Assembly (NCBI GenBank): GCA_035476815.1
Contig: DATILD010000094.1
Span: 1-64,000 of the forward strand
Source of the DNA: Methylibium sp035476815
Lineage (GTDB): Bacteria; Pseudomonadota; Gammaproteobacteria; Burkholderiales; Burkholderiaceae_C
Reading direction: 5' to 3'
DNA length: 64,000 bases
The stretch's first letter is position 1, and each line of letters begins with the position of its first letter. A program made the translations under genes and the position numbers. Shown here piece by piece: positions 28,652-37,670 of the stretch. The notes beneath the pieces are model-generated. The model was given only the letters and a program-made list of their open reading frames with translations. It was not told where the DNA came from and ran no database searches.

Positions 28652-28975
28652 CTACAGCTGATGGAGGTACGCCACGAGCCGATCGACGTCTTCGGCCGAC
28701 ACGGCGGCTGGGTACAGCCGCGGCATCGAACCCTTCGGGTTCTTGATCTGCTCCTCGAGTTGCTGCGCCGACAGCCGCTGCCCGACGCGCTTCAGCGCAG
28801 GCCCCAGCGCCCCTGCTCCAGCAGGCCCATGACACACCTCGCAGGAACGAACGTACACGCGGCGGCCTTCGGCGACGGTGCTGCCTGCGGGGGGCGGCGC
28901 GTCGGTGGACTGCGCGTGCGTCAAGCCGGCAAGCAGGGCCAAGAGGATGACCCCTCGCTGAACGACCCGGTTCAC
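28652..28975 (-). CDS. Periplasmic class I cytochrome c
   Basis: 107 aa from a GTG that overlaps the stop of the PQQ-type dehydrogenase (GTGA); a TTG five codons upstream is possible but less likely. A signal peptide ends near THAQ, the haem site is CEVCH near residues 45-49, and the Met ligand is probably in GSMPRLYP near residue 83. Coupling to the preceding dehydrogenase makes it the likely electron acceptor of that enzyme. It is only distantly similar to the cytochrome at 26431-26802. Confidence 0.88.
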   Translation of the reverse strand: MNRVVQRGVILLALLAGLTHAQSTDAPPPAGSTVAEGRRVYVRSCEVCHGPAGAGALGPALKRVGQRLSAQQLEEQIKNPKGSMPRLYPAAVSAEDVDRLVAYLHQL

Positions 28976-30567
28976 GGAGCGAGCCCCCAAATGACCAGCG
29001 TCGGGCTGCCGGTACCTCCAAAGGTCACGCGCGACACATTGCCCGTCGCCATGGCGACATACTGCTTCGCGTCGACCGCGTAGGTGATGATGCCTCCGCC
29101 GAGGGCCCCTCGCAGCTTGCGGCTCCAGAGGACCTGGCCGGTCTTCGATTCAATGGCGAGAAAGTTGCCGGCGACGTCACCGGCGAAGACCAGTCCCCCG
29201 GCGGTCGGGGTGATGGCCGCCACGACGGGTGCCTGCGCGTGGACCTTCCACCTCAATGTGCCGGACTCGGCATCGACGGCCGTGATCCACCCGGACGGCG
29301 CCGGGTCCGTGATGGGAATCGCCTGACCACCGAACCGGACCTTCCCACGCTCGAAGTCAGCTGGACCTCGCTTGTAGAAGGTGCACCAATCGACCGCGCC
29401 GACGATGACAAGGTGCTCCTCGGGCTCGTACGCTGGCCCATTCCATTGCGTACCACCCGTCCAGCCAGGGCAGGCCTTGGCACCCTGCGGCGTCGGGCGC
29501 GCCGCCTCCTTGTAATGCGTCGTGGTGGGCGTCTTGTAGAGTACCTTGCCCGTGTCGCGATCGACGCCGACCAGATAGCCGTCCTTCCCGGCAATGGCGG
29601 CAACCTCCTGAATGTGGCGGTTCTGGTAGAGCATCGGCGGCGCCACGACGTCGTAGTCCCAGGGATCGTTCGTCGCCGTCTGGTGCCACCACTTCAGCTT
29701 CCCGGTGCGCGCGTCGAGTGCGACGACCGAGTTGGTGAACAGATTGTCTCCGGGATGCGCGTCGGGATGCATGAACTGCGCGGGATTGCCGACCGGGACG
29801 AAGATCTCGCCTGCGCGGATGTCGATCGAGTAGGACGACCACGTGCCGCCTCCGCCGATCCGGCGGGTCGACGGAACCTTCCATGTCCCGGCCCCTGTCT
29901 CTCCCTTGCGCGGGACCAGGTCGAACCGCCAGACCTCGCGGCCGTTGTCCGCCTCGAAGGCCAGCACGCGGCCGCGGATACCCCAGTCGCCGCCTGACAC
30001 GCCGACGAACACCAGCCCATTCCACGCCTGCGGCGCTGCCGTGATGAACTCGCCGTAGGCGGCGTCGGCCACCTGGTTCATCCAGACAGTCTTTCCCGAC
30101 TGCGAGTCCAGCGCAAAGAACTGGCCATCCGGCGTACCGCGATAGATCCGGCCGTTCAGGTAGGCGACCCCGCGATTGGAGGCCCAGGGCAGCGGCCCCG
30201 TCGGCCGATGCGACGCCTTCCAGCGGAGCTGGCAGTTGGTCGGGTCCACCGCAAACGTCTCGAGCGTCGTTGTCAGAAACATCGTCCCGTTCACGACGAT
30301 GGGATTCGTCTGGAACGATCCTCCTTCCGCGAGCTGCAGGCGGCAGACCTCGCGCAGCCTGTCAAGGTTGGCGGTGTTGATCTGCGCCAGCGGCGAGTAG
30401 CGCTGACCGGCGTAGTCGTTGTGGTATGTCGGCCAACCCAGGTCCTGCTGGTAGACCGGCAACTCCTGCTCGGTCGGCGCGGCCGCGCCGGCGAACAACG
30501 TGAACATGCTTGCAAGACAGCCGATCAACACACGGCTTAGCCCTTGCACAGCGGGCCGAGAACTCAT
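28972..30567 (-). CDS. PQQ-dependent dehydrogenase-like periplasmic beta-propeller
   Basis: 531 aa with a signal peptide (about 1-30) and tryptophan-docking repeats of the quinoprotein dehydrogenase fold (WPTYHNDYAGQRYSPL near 45, GKLKWWHQ near 289). WDYD at 303-306 matches the catalytic Asp region. Two features differ from classic methanol/ethanol dehydrogenases: the vicinal Cys-Cys ring is absent (C75 and C112 are isolated), and the calcium-ligand motif SGAEFG-type reads SGGDWG with Asp194. There is no haem domain. It probably oxidises an alcohol and passes electrons to the cytochrome encoded next. No PQQ synthesis genes are in the window. Confidence 0.82.
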   Translation of the reverse strand: MSSRPAVQGLSRVLIGCLASMFTLFAGAAAPTEQELPVYQQDLGWPTYHNDYAGQRYSPLAQINTANLDRLREVCRLQLAEGGSFQTNPIVVNGTMFLTTTLETFAVDPTNCQLRWKASHRPTGPLPWASNRGVAYLNGRIYRGTPDGQFFALDSQSGKTVWMNQVADAAYGEFITAAPQAWNGLVFVGVSGGDWGIRGRVLAFEADNGREVWRFDLVPRKGETGAGTWKVPSTRRIGGGGTWSSYSIDIRAGEIFVPVGNPAQFMHPDAHPGDNLFTNSVVALDARTGKLKWWHQTATNDPWDYDVVAPPMLYQNRHIQEVAAIAGKDGYLVGVDRDTGKVLYKTPTTTHYKEAARPTPQGAKACPGWTGGTQWNGPAYEPEEHLVIVGAVDWCTFYKRGPADFERGKVRFGGQAIPITDPAPSGWITAVDAESGTLRWKVHAQAPVVAAITPTAGGLVFAGDVAGNFLAIESKTGQVLWSRKLRGALGGGIITYAVDAKQYVAMATGNVSRVTFGGTGSPTLVIWGLAP

Positions 30568-30657
30568 GATTCACTCCCATCGAGAGGCATGCCCGGGCCG
30601 GGCGAAACGCTTCGCCCGGGGCCGGATCACAAGGAGCCGACCGGCGCGTCGGACTGG

Positions 30658-31920
30658 TCAGCGCGCGATCGTTTCCAGGGCGCTGATCGACATGCTCTCG
30701 GGGGTGATCGTCTTCTCGTTCACTTTGTAGCTGCGGTACAGGAAGATGGATGCGTGCTTGGCCTTGAAGTCGATGGTCTCACCTTGGATCGACGAGTAGA
30801 CCTTCGTCCCGTCTTCGCCCACGGTGGGGCGGATGTGGAAGTTGATGAACTTCCAGAACTCCCCCTTCTTGTCATAGGCCTCGCCCATGTAGATCTTGGG
30901 GTAGTTCACGTCGAGGTACACGATCTTCTTGCTGTAGGGGTGCTCGGGCGGCGGCGTGCCTTCGATCACCCAGACCTCCCGCGGCTGCCACGTCTGGACC
31001 GGGTTCCAGAACGGGGCCTCCTTGAGGTCCGTCGTGGTCCAGGCCTCGGACGTGCCCTTCTTTGCGGCGTTGTAGCCCAGGCGCGCGTCCGTGATGGCCA
31101 GGATCCACCGTCGTCCGACCACCTTGATCGACGGGTACCAGGACGGACGGGCATTCCAGACGTAGATGTCGTCGTTGAGCTGATCGAGGCCACCGATGGG
31201 ATCCATCCAGGCACCGCCGGAGAGGCGCCGGGTGCGCCGCGCCGACTTGATGTAGGCCCAACTGTCCTCCACCTTGACATCGTCGTGCCGGACCGTGAAC
31301 GTGCCCAGGCCCTTGATGTCCTGCGGTGCGGTCGCCACGAAAAGCGTCTTCGTGAGCGTGCCCTCGTCGAGCACCGGCTTGTCGCCACTCAGACGGCCCT
31401 TGTAGAAGACCCGCTGGAAGAGCCAGTCCTGCGTCTGCTCGAGACCCTTGTCGCCGCTGACGAGGAGGTAGGTTGCCTGGTTGTTGATGACGTCACCCTC
31501 CGGCGACGCGTAGTAGAAGTTCCAGATCAGCTTGTCGCCGGCATGCGGGTCGCTCTGCGCCACGTTGGGAAACGGCACGCCCGCCACCCATCCCTTGACC
31601 TCGCGGGTCTGGGGGTCGAACTTGGCCGAGCCGGCGTACTTCTTCGTCGCCTCCACGTACTTTGGATCCAGTTCGATCGGCTTGGCCTTCGTCAGCGTCA
31701 TGCGCAGATTCCATTGACGGATCTGCAGCTCGAGCTTGTCGGTGAGCATGCTGCCGATGGTTCGACCATCAAAGGTTTCACCTTTGAACCTGTCGATGTT
31801 CGACTTGTCGAGAACGGTGCCTTCCGGCACCTCGGCTGCGAATGCTGCGGGCGCGTGGCCCAGAACGGCGGCGATGGCGGCAACGGCGATCGCGCTCAGC
31901 CAGTTCCTGCGCTTGTACAT
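30658..31920 (-). CDS. DUF1329 periplasmic protein (LolB-like fold)
   Basis: 420 aa with a signal peptide (about 1-28). The family is recognised by an N-terminal WNLRMTL stretch and the central GRRWILAITDARLGYNAA and REVWVIEGTP segments. DUF1329 proteins adopt an unclosed beta-barrel like LolA/LolB, suited to shielding a lipid-like ligand in the periplasm. The gene sits between an outer-membrane DUF1302 gene (24 bp upstream) and the PQQ enzyme, a pairing seen in many hydrocarbon- and steroid-degrading bacteria. The carrier role is inference. Confidence 0.85.
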   Translation of the reverse strand: MYKRRNWLSAIAVAAIAAVLGHAPAAFAAEVPEGTVLDKSNIDRFKGETFDGRTIGSMLTDKLELQIRQWNLRMTLTKAKPIELDPKYVEATKKYAGSAKFDPQTREVKGWVAGVPFPNVAQSDPHAGDKLIWNFYYASPEGDVINNQATYLLVSGDKGLEQTQDWLFQRVFYKGRLSGDKPVLDEGTLTKTLFVATAPQDIKGLGTFTVRHDDVKVEDSWAYIKSARRTRRLSGGAWMDPIGGLDQLNDDIYVWNARPSWYPSIKVVGRRWILAITDARLGYNAAKKGTSEAWTTTDLKEAPFWNPVQTWQPREVWVIEGTPPPEHPYSKKIVYLDVNYPKIYMGEAYDKKGEFWKFINFHIRPTVGEDGTKVYSSIQGETIDFKAKHASIFLYRSYKVNEKTITPESMSISALETIAR

Positions 31921-31944
31921 GATGAGTCTCCGTGGTTCGGTGAT

Positions 31945-33495
31945 TTAGAAGAGCCGGGTGAGGCGGAACAGGAGCTGGTTGTTGTTCTTGAACCAACCGA
32001 ACAGATGCGTGTCCTGCTCGACCTGGCCTGGACGCTTCTGCTTGTCGCTGATGAAGATGTCTGCCTCGATGACCAGTCGCCAGTGGTTCCCCTGGACGAA
32101 CTCGACGCTCGGAATGAAGAAGCCGCCGCCGTTGCTGACGTCGGCGCCCAGTGCGATCTGAGGATTGATCTTGTCGTTCGAGTAGTTGAGGCCAAGAACG
32201 CCGGTGACGATCGTCGAGTGCTCGCGCAGTGGCGCGCCGAAGCCGGTGTTGTCGACGATGTCATCCTCCGACCGATACTTCAGGACCCACTTGTCAAACA
32301 CTTGGACCGAGAAGAACGAGGGACGGCTGGTTCCGAGGAAGCGCGTGAGGTTCAGGCTCTTGTCGATGCGGACCATCGACTGCAGGACGTTTTTCCGGAT
32401 GATCCCGCCGAAGCCTGGCAATGCGCCGCCGGCGAAGCTGGTGCCGACGTTGAATGCGGCATCGTGCGTGTACGCGAACTCCGTGCTGATCACGGCGTCG
32501 ATGGCCGGAACGTAACCTGAGAGCGTCACCCCGGCCAACTCGACCTTCGGGAAGATGAAGTCGCCGAGCCCGCCCGTCGGCGCCACCTTGTAAGGTGCCG
32601 CCGCCGAGTTGACTACGGGGTCGTTGTTGAAGGTCTTCAGATAGGCGACCGAGTAGTTGATCGGCCCGGCCGTGCCCGACCATCGAAGACCGCCCGTCAG
32701 ATCGTCAACATCACCCGCGGGATGGTGATAGTTGTAATTGAGCAGACCTGGCGCCAGGAAATCGACCCCCTTGTTCGGCTGCAGCGCCCAGCGCCCGCCG
32801 GACAAGTCATAGGTGTTGCCAATGTCCTTGTCTCGGTCCCATCCCGGGCGAACCAAAACTTGCAGGCTCCCGTTAGCCTCAGGAACGTCGAACTTTGTGT
32901 TCAGCAAGATCAGCGGTTTGCGAAGCTCCTCGTTCTCACGTTCAAGGAACGAGCGCCAGCGGTAATCGAAGCCGTGCACCACGTCCATGGCACGGAAGAA
33001 GTCCGTCTCACCCCAAACCACCTGCTGCTTTCCCAGACGAAGCTTGATGCGTTCGGTGGGCGCGTAGTCCACGTACAGCTCGCGCAACTCGCCCTGGTCA
33101 TAGGTATCACGGATGTCGCTGCCCGGCCCTCCGGGGGTGTTGGAGCGAACCTGCTGCTCGAGACGATCCAGGTACGAGGTCTTGATCTCGCGATCGAGCC
33201 TCGCTATACCCTTCCAACTCAAGGGTCCTGTTTTCCAGTCGGCGTCCAGCATCAGCGAACCCCGCGCCATCGACACGTCCCAGCGGTCGTTGGCTGCCGT
33301 CTCCGGCGGGTTCTGCAGATTGAACGAAAGCCACGCACGGGCGTAGCCACCGAGTAGAAAGTTGCCCGACTCCTCGCTCTGCGATCCACTCACCGCAGCA
33401 TCCTGGGCAACGACCAGATCAGTCGCCGCAAACTGCACCAGAAGCGCGAGCGCAACGGCAGTCGGATGCAGCGAGAACGCTTTCAATCTCTTCAT
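31945..33495 (-). CDS. DUF1302 outer-membrane beta-barrel protein
   Basis: 516 aa. A signal peptide (about 1-30) precedes alternating short amphipathic strands; FLLGGYARAWLSF near the N-terminus and RLGKQQVVWGETDFFRAMDVV near residue 150 mark DUF1302, and the protein ends in Phe (LLFRLTRLF), the usual outer-membrane barrel signal. The start has gaggagcaag before it; an upstream extension is unlikely. It probably forms the outer-membrane step for a hydrophobic compound. It precedes the DUF1329 gene by 24 bp. Confidence 0.86.
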   Translation of the reverse strand: MKRLKAFSLHPTAVALALLVQFAATDLVVAQDAAVSGSQSEESGNFLLGGYARAWLSFNLQNPPETAANDRWDVSMARGSLMLDADWKTGPLSWKGIARLDREIKTSYLDRLEQQVRSNTPGGPGSDIRDTYDQGELRELYVDYAPTERIKLRLGKQQVVWGETDFFRAMDVVHGFDYRWRSFLERENEELRKPLILLNTKFDVPEANGSLQVLVRPGWDRDKDIGNTYDLSGGRWALQPNKGVDFLAPGLLNYNYHHPAGDVDDLTGGLRWSGTAGPINYSVAYLKTFNNDPVVNSAAAPYKVAPTGGLGDFIFPKVELAGVTLSGYVPAIDAVISTEFAYTHDAAFNVGTSFAGGALPGFGGIIRKNVLQSMVRIDKSLNLTRFLGTSRPSFFSVQVFDKWVLKYRSEDDIVDNTGFGAPLREHSTIVTGVLGLNYSNDKINPQIALGADVSNGGGFFIPSVEFVQGNHWRLVIEADIFISDKQKRPGQVEQDTHLFGWFKNNNQLLFRLTRLF

Positions 33496-33551
33496 CTTGC
33501 TCCTCGACTCTCTCTGTGGTTGTGGTGTGGTTGAAGGCGCAGCCGTCCAGA

Positions 33552-35924
33552 TCAGGCGTGGGCCAGCTGGGCAGAGCCCCCGACGAAAGCGGTTTGGTTG
33601 ACGATGAAGCGCGGGCGCAAAATCTGAACGAGGGCCGGCATCAGAAACAGCGCACTCACTGCAGAGACCATCAGCCAGATGGCCATCAGAACGCCCATCT
33701 CCGCCTGGAAGCGCAAGGACGAGGACATCCACAGCGTCACGGCGGTCGTCAGCGTGAGCGCGGTCACGAGTACCCCACGGCCAGCGGTCCGCAACGAGCT
33801 CACGATGGCGCGGTTCAAGTCACCGTGCCGACCAAGCTCTTCCTTGATCGCATCGACGATGTAGAACGAGTAGTCGACGCCGAGCCCGATCCCCAGCGCC
33901 GCGACGGGCAGCGTACTGATGTTCATCCCGATACCCATCAGCGCCATGTAGCTGAACGTGATCGTGTTCGACAGCACGACCGGCACCATGAAGAAGACGC
34001 CCGCGGTGAGCGACCTGTAAGCGACTGCACAGCACAGCACCAGGACCAGCAGTGCCAGTGCAATGGCTTCGACCTGGCCGGAGAAAATCACCTCGTTGAC
34101 CGCGGCGAGCACGCCGATCACGCCGCCGGCCAGGAGGTACTGGCCTTCGGCGATCGGATGGCGTTCGACGAACACCTTGACGCGGGCAATGGCGGTGCGG
34201 ATGGTTTCGCCCTTGTGGTCACGGAAGTTGAAGGTGATGGCTGCGTACTGCGCCTTTGCGTCGATGAAACGCGCCATGTCACCCGGCTCCGCGTTCGACG
34301 AGAGCAGGTAAAGCAGCTCCCCGTTCTCGTGCTCGTCCGCGCCCAGCTCCGCGTAGCGGGGATTGCCTTCGCGCAGGACCGACTTCACGATCGGCAGCAC
34401 GTCGGCCATGGACGCGCTGCCACCAACCTCGGGCTGGGCGTCCATGTAACTCTGGAGATCGGCGATGCTTCCCAGCACCGCCGGCGACTTGATGCCATTG
34501 GGCTTGTTCGCCGCAAAGACCACCTGCATGCGATCTGCACCCTGGAACTGCTGGTTGATCGCCGCGGCGTTCCGGTTGTATTCCGAGTGCTGCCACAGGA
34601 TGGGCGACCCGGGATCGACGTCGCCAACGCGGATCTGGAGGGCGTAGATGCCGGATACGACGAAGAGTGCGATCGCAACACCCAGCACCACGTATCCGGC
34701 CCGCGAAGTCACCACGGCGGTCGCGGCATTCAGCACCACGTCGAGATGGCGCCCCAGGTCGAAGCGGTGCGCGCGGCGCGGCTGCGTTTTCGTCCATGAC
34801 AGCAGCAGCGGCGTCAGCACGCATGCACTGATGGCGATCGTCAGCACCCACACAGTCCCGATCAGCGCCACCTTGTCGAGCAGCGGAATCGGGGTCAGGG
34901 CCACGACGAGCATGCAGCCGGCATCGGCAACCACCCCCAGCATGCCCGGCTTGAACAGCTGCAGCATGCTTTCACGCGCTGCGGCGAACGGTGTCGGTGA
35001 CCCTCCCGCAATCTCATCGTCAAAGCGCGTGACCAGCTGAACGGAGTGCGAGATCGCCCGCGCGGTGATCAGGAAGGCGATGACGACGACCAGCGGATCG
35101 AGGTTGAAGCCGGCGAGCCGCGCGAAGCCCAAGGCCCAGGCCGCGCTCACGAGGCCGGCGAGCAGGGGCAGGAATGTGCCGCGCCAGGTGCGCGCGATCA
35201 AGTAAAGGAGCAGGATCAGCGCCGCGACGGTGACGATGAAGATGTGCAGCGTCTCGGGCAGGTAGTGCGCCACCCACCCGAACAGGATGGGCTCGCCTGC
35301 CATGCTCACCGATACGCCGTCACCTTCGACCTTCTCCGTGATCTGGCGGATCTGGGTGAAGATCTTGTTGTAGTCGACTCGGTCCGGATAGAAGTCGACC
35401 GTAACCAGGGCCGCCTTCAAGTCCCGCGACACGTATGGCCCGTACACCAGCGGAGTCCGGATGACGGCCTCCTTGAGGGCCAGAATTCCTGCTTCGGTGG
35501 CAGGGACGTCCGGCCACATCACGGGCCGGGATTCGATGCTGTCGGTCGTCCCCCGGATCTCCCGCAGCTTCTTGGAGGCGAGCGAGATGATCTGGTACTG
35601 GTTGACACCGTCGACTTGCTGCAGGCCCTGGGTCACCTCCTGAACCTTCTTCAGCACTGGCTGGCGGAAGATGTCCCCCTCCTCCACTTCGAGCATGATG
35701 GTGACCACGTTGGCGCCACCAAAAGTCTTCTCGAATTGGTGCTGCACCTTCACATAGGGGTGGCTGCGCGGAAGTAGGTCCTCGAACACTGTCCTGATGT
35801 CGACGCCCGCGGCCAGCACGGTCATCACGACGGTTATGAAGGCGATCACCGCCGTGGCGGCGAATCGTGCGTTGAGACATCGATCGACGTAGCGTTCGAG
35901 GAAAGTAAGGGCGTGCGTAGTCAC
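33552..35924 (-). CDS. MMPL/RND-family transporter
   Basis: 790 aa, GTG start with ctggag upstream; no ATG fits and the open frame runs on without conserved sequence. Two halves each have a large periplasmic loop and a bundle of about five membrane segments after a single first segment (around residues 16-36, 240-380, 425-445 and 620-770). Motifs such as GLGVDYSFYIVDAIKEE and GRGVLVTALTLTTA match the second bundle of MMPL proteins. This family moves lipids and hydrophobic molecules. With DUF1302, DUF1329 and YCF48 neighbours it is part of a recurring gene set; direction of transport is unknown. Confidence 0.88.
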   Translation of the reverse strand: MTTHALTFLERYVDRCLNARFAATAVIAFITVVMTVLAAGVDIRTVFEDLLPRSHPYVKVQHQFEKTFGGANVVTIMLEVEEGDIFRQPVLKKVQEVTQGLQQVDGVNQYQIISLASKKLREIRGTTDSIESRPVMWPDVPATEAGILALKEAVIRTPLVYGPYVSRDLKAALVTVDFYPDRVDYNKIFTQIRQITEKVEGDGVSVSMAGEPILFGWVAHYLPETLHIFIVTVAALILLLYLIARTWRGTFLPLLAGLVSAAWALGFARLAGFNLDPLVVVIAFLITARAISHSVQLVTRFDDEIAGGSPTPFAAARESMLQLFKPGMLGVVADAGCMLVVALTPIPLLDKVALIGTVWVLTIAISACVLTPLLLSWTKTQPRRAHRFDLGRHLDVVLNAATAVVTSRAGYVVLGVAIALFVVSGIYALQIRVGDVDPGSPILWQHSEYNRNAAAINQQFQGADRMQVVFAANKPNGIKSPAVLGSIADLQSYMDAQPEVGGSASMADVLPIVKSVLREGNPRYAELGADEHENGELLYLLSSNAEPGDMARFIDAKAQYAAITFNFRDHKGETIRTAIARVKVFVERHPIAEGQYLLAGGVIGVLAAVNEVIFSGQVEAIALALLVLVLCCAVAYRSLTAGVFFMVPVVLSNTITFSYMALMGIGMNISTLPVAALGIGLGVDYSFYIVDAIKEELGRHGDLNRAIVSSLRTAGRGVLVTALTLTTAVTLWMSSSLRFQAEMGVLMAIWLMVSAVSALFLMPALVQILRPRFIVNQTAFVGGSAQLAHA

Positions 35925-35977
35925 AGCGATCTCCAGAAGATCTCTGGCGGTGGGTTGATGGGGATGGGGGGCGGCGA

Positions 35978-36964
35978 TCAGCGTCCGAAGACGCGCCTTT
36001 TCGATTCGTCCAGCAAGGCGGATTCCGCTCCGGCGACGTAGACCTTGGCCCCGGTATCCACGACGCTGGTCTGCCATGCAAGGGTCTTGTTCTGAAAGCT
36101 CGGTGCACTCCAGCTCGCACCCGAATCTCGCGAACGAAGCAGCACGCCCTTGTCTCCGACGACGGTCCACACGCCGCTCTGCCAGGTGACCGCAAAGAGA
36201 TGCTCGCGCGTGGGTGACGGGCGAGCCTGCCACGTGACGCCGTCATCGCCGGAGGCGATGACCGTGCCGTTCACGCCGACGGCCAGGATCTGCCCGGCGT
36301 CGTCGCGAGCAAGGCCCATGAGGCTGGTCTGCGCACCCGACCTGACGCTCTGCCATGACTTGCCTGCATCTCCGGACCTGCGAAGCTGTCCGAACTCTCC
36401 GGCGATCAGGACGTGGGCGCCAAACGTGAGGACGTCGTTCCACGCCACATCCTCGCCCTTGCCGACGCCCACCCAGGTGGCGCCGCCATCGCGCGAGACA
36501 AGGACGCTCCCGCCCTCTCCGACCGCCCAGGCCGACTCTCCACCGTCGACTCGCACGCGGAGCAGCTTGTTCGCAACAGCGTTGCGCGGCGCGACGGCAT
36601 TGAGCCACTTCCGACCGCCGTCGGTCGTGTAGACAATCGCGGCGTTGTTGCCCACGGCGACCGCCTTGTCCGCCGTCCAAGCCGCGATGTCCTGCAACCC
36701 GTCCGCCGTCGGCGTGGCCTGCCGTTCCCAGCTGAGCCCATCGTCGCGGCTCAGCAGTACACGCCCCGCGGTGCCGGCAAGCCAAACCTGCTTCGGGGCA
36801 GGCACAGTCACTCCATAGAAGCGGTCATTGCGGGTGAACACGGAAGGTGCCACGGCCGCGCCAGCCGCCTGGGGCTTGATGAACAAGCCCGCATACAGCA
36901 GAGCCCCAATGATCAGAAGCGCGAGCCCAGACGGCAGCGCCGCGCGGAGGAGTGAGGTAGGCAT
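35978..36964 (-). CDS. YCF48/BNR-repeat beta-propeller protein, membrane-anchored
   Basis: 328 aa. One N-terminal hydrophobic segment (about 10-30) is followed by a propeller of six to seven short repeats with the BNR-type pattern S-x-D-x-G-x-x-W, for example SRDDGLSWER, TTDGGRKWLN, SRDGGATWVG, SGDDGVTWQA and SRDSGASWSA. Such proteins (YCF48/HCF136-like) often act as periplasmic assembly or docking factors. It lies 53 bp upstream of the MMPL gene in the same unit and may couple the pump to its periplasmic partners; that role is inference. Confidence 0.82.
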   Translation of the reverse strand: MPTSLLRAALPSGLALLIIGALLYAGLFIKPQAAGAAVAPSVFTRNDRFYGVTVPAPKQVWLAGTAGRVLLSRDDGLSWERQATPTADGLQDIAAWTADKAVAVGNNAAIVYTTDGGRKWLNAVAPRNAVANKLLRVRVDGGESAWAVGEGGSVLVSRDGGATWVGVGKGEDVAWNDVLTFGAHVLIAGEFGQLRRSGDAGKSWQSVRSGAQTSLMGLARDDAGQILAVGVNGTVIASGDDGVTWQARPSPTREHLFAVTWQSGVWTVVGDKGVLLRSRDSGASWSAPSFQNKTLAWQTSVVDTGAKVYVAGAESALLDESKRRVFGR

Positions 36965-37089
36965 GATCAGATGCGTCGATTGCCGTCGGAGCAGTCTTCT
37001 CGGATCGCAGAGACGAAGAAGTCCAGCCCGGCTCCTCACGGAACCGAGACAAGCTTCAGATACAGCGGAATGAGCCGGCGAAAGCCGGC

Positions 37090-37536
37090 TTAGCGAGGCT
37101 GGCTGTTCGTGGCCAGCCAGGGGTAGCGCTTCGTGTCCGCACCCTCGTAATCCGGATCGAGATAGATCGACAGCCGCTGGATCTTGAAGTTGCGGATCTC
37201 GAAGACATCGCACCAACGACCCGCGTGCGACACACCCGCGCGCCACTCCACGCCAGACTTCGTGCGACCAAAGGTTGTGCTTTCCACGACCACCATGTCG
37301 CCTTGCTGAATGATGTTCGGATAGATCACGTCATGGCTGACGTTCTCGAGGATGCCCATGAGGTCGCTGAACAGGCGCGCGATCTCCTTGTGTCCACGAG
37401 CAAACCCCCACTTGGGAAAGTACAGAAGCGCATCCTCATCGAAGAGGTCCACCACATCCTGTCCACGGTCCAAGCGCTTGAGGTACTCAATCGGAAGCGC
37501 ACGACGCTGCTCGTCGGTCATCGTTCGAATTTCCAT
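37090..37536 (-). CDS. SnoaL/NTF2-like protein
   Basis: 148 aa. The cone-shaped alpha+beta fold is suggested by the pattern IEYLKRLDRGQDVVDLFDED near residue 17, FARGHKEIARLFSDL near residue 45 and a series of strands ending in WCDVFEIRNFKIQRLSIYLD, all typical of SnoaL-like domains. Members include ketosteroid isomerases, dehydratases and cyclases. It is the first gene of the transport/oxidation unit and has aggag before the ATG. A catalytic or ligand-binding role on the pathway substrate is possible; the exact reaction is not readable. Confidence 0.75.
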   Translation of the reverse strand: MEIRTMTDEQRRALPIEYLKRLDRGQDVVDLFDEDALLYFPKWGFARGHKEIARLFSDLMGILENVSHDVIYPNIIQQGDMVVVESTTFGRTKSGVEWRAGVSHAGRWCDVFEIRNFKIQRLSIYLDPDYEGADTKRYPWLATNSQPR

Positions 37537-37631
37537 GGGCGACTCCTGTCCTTCAGTGAAAGCAATGAACCTGGTCACGAACCACACCAGCCTCAGCAGT
37601 CGGTCGCAAGCCACCGGCCTGACATCGTTCA

Positions 37632-37670
37632 CACAATGTATGTTTCATCAAAATATATACATATTGGGGT
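37632..37670 (-). promoter_or_regulatory. AT-rich promoter element of the transport/oxidation unit
   Basis: About 100 bp upstream of the SnoaL-like gene, the minus strand reads atatgtatatattttgatg followed by aaacatacattg; atgtat and atacat form a loose inverted repeat. The aaatatat core is shared with the elements before the two other island units. The rest of 37537-38039 is non-coding: base composition returns to GC-rich near 37,700, and no gene, tRNA or transposon remnant is evident there. Confidence 0.45.

Noticed and set aside
28972..30567. Methanol or ethanol dehydrogenase as the specific name of the PQQ enzyme
   Set aside because: The vicinal cysteines are missing and the metal motif differs, so only a general PQQ-type call is supported.
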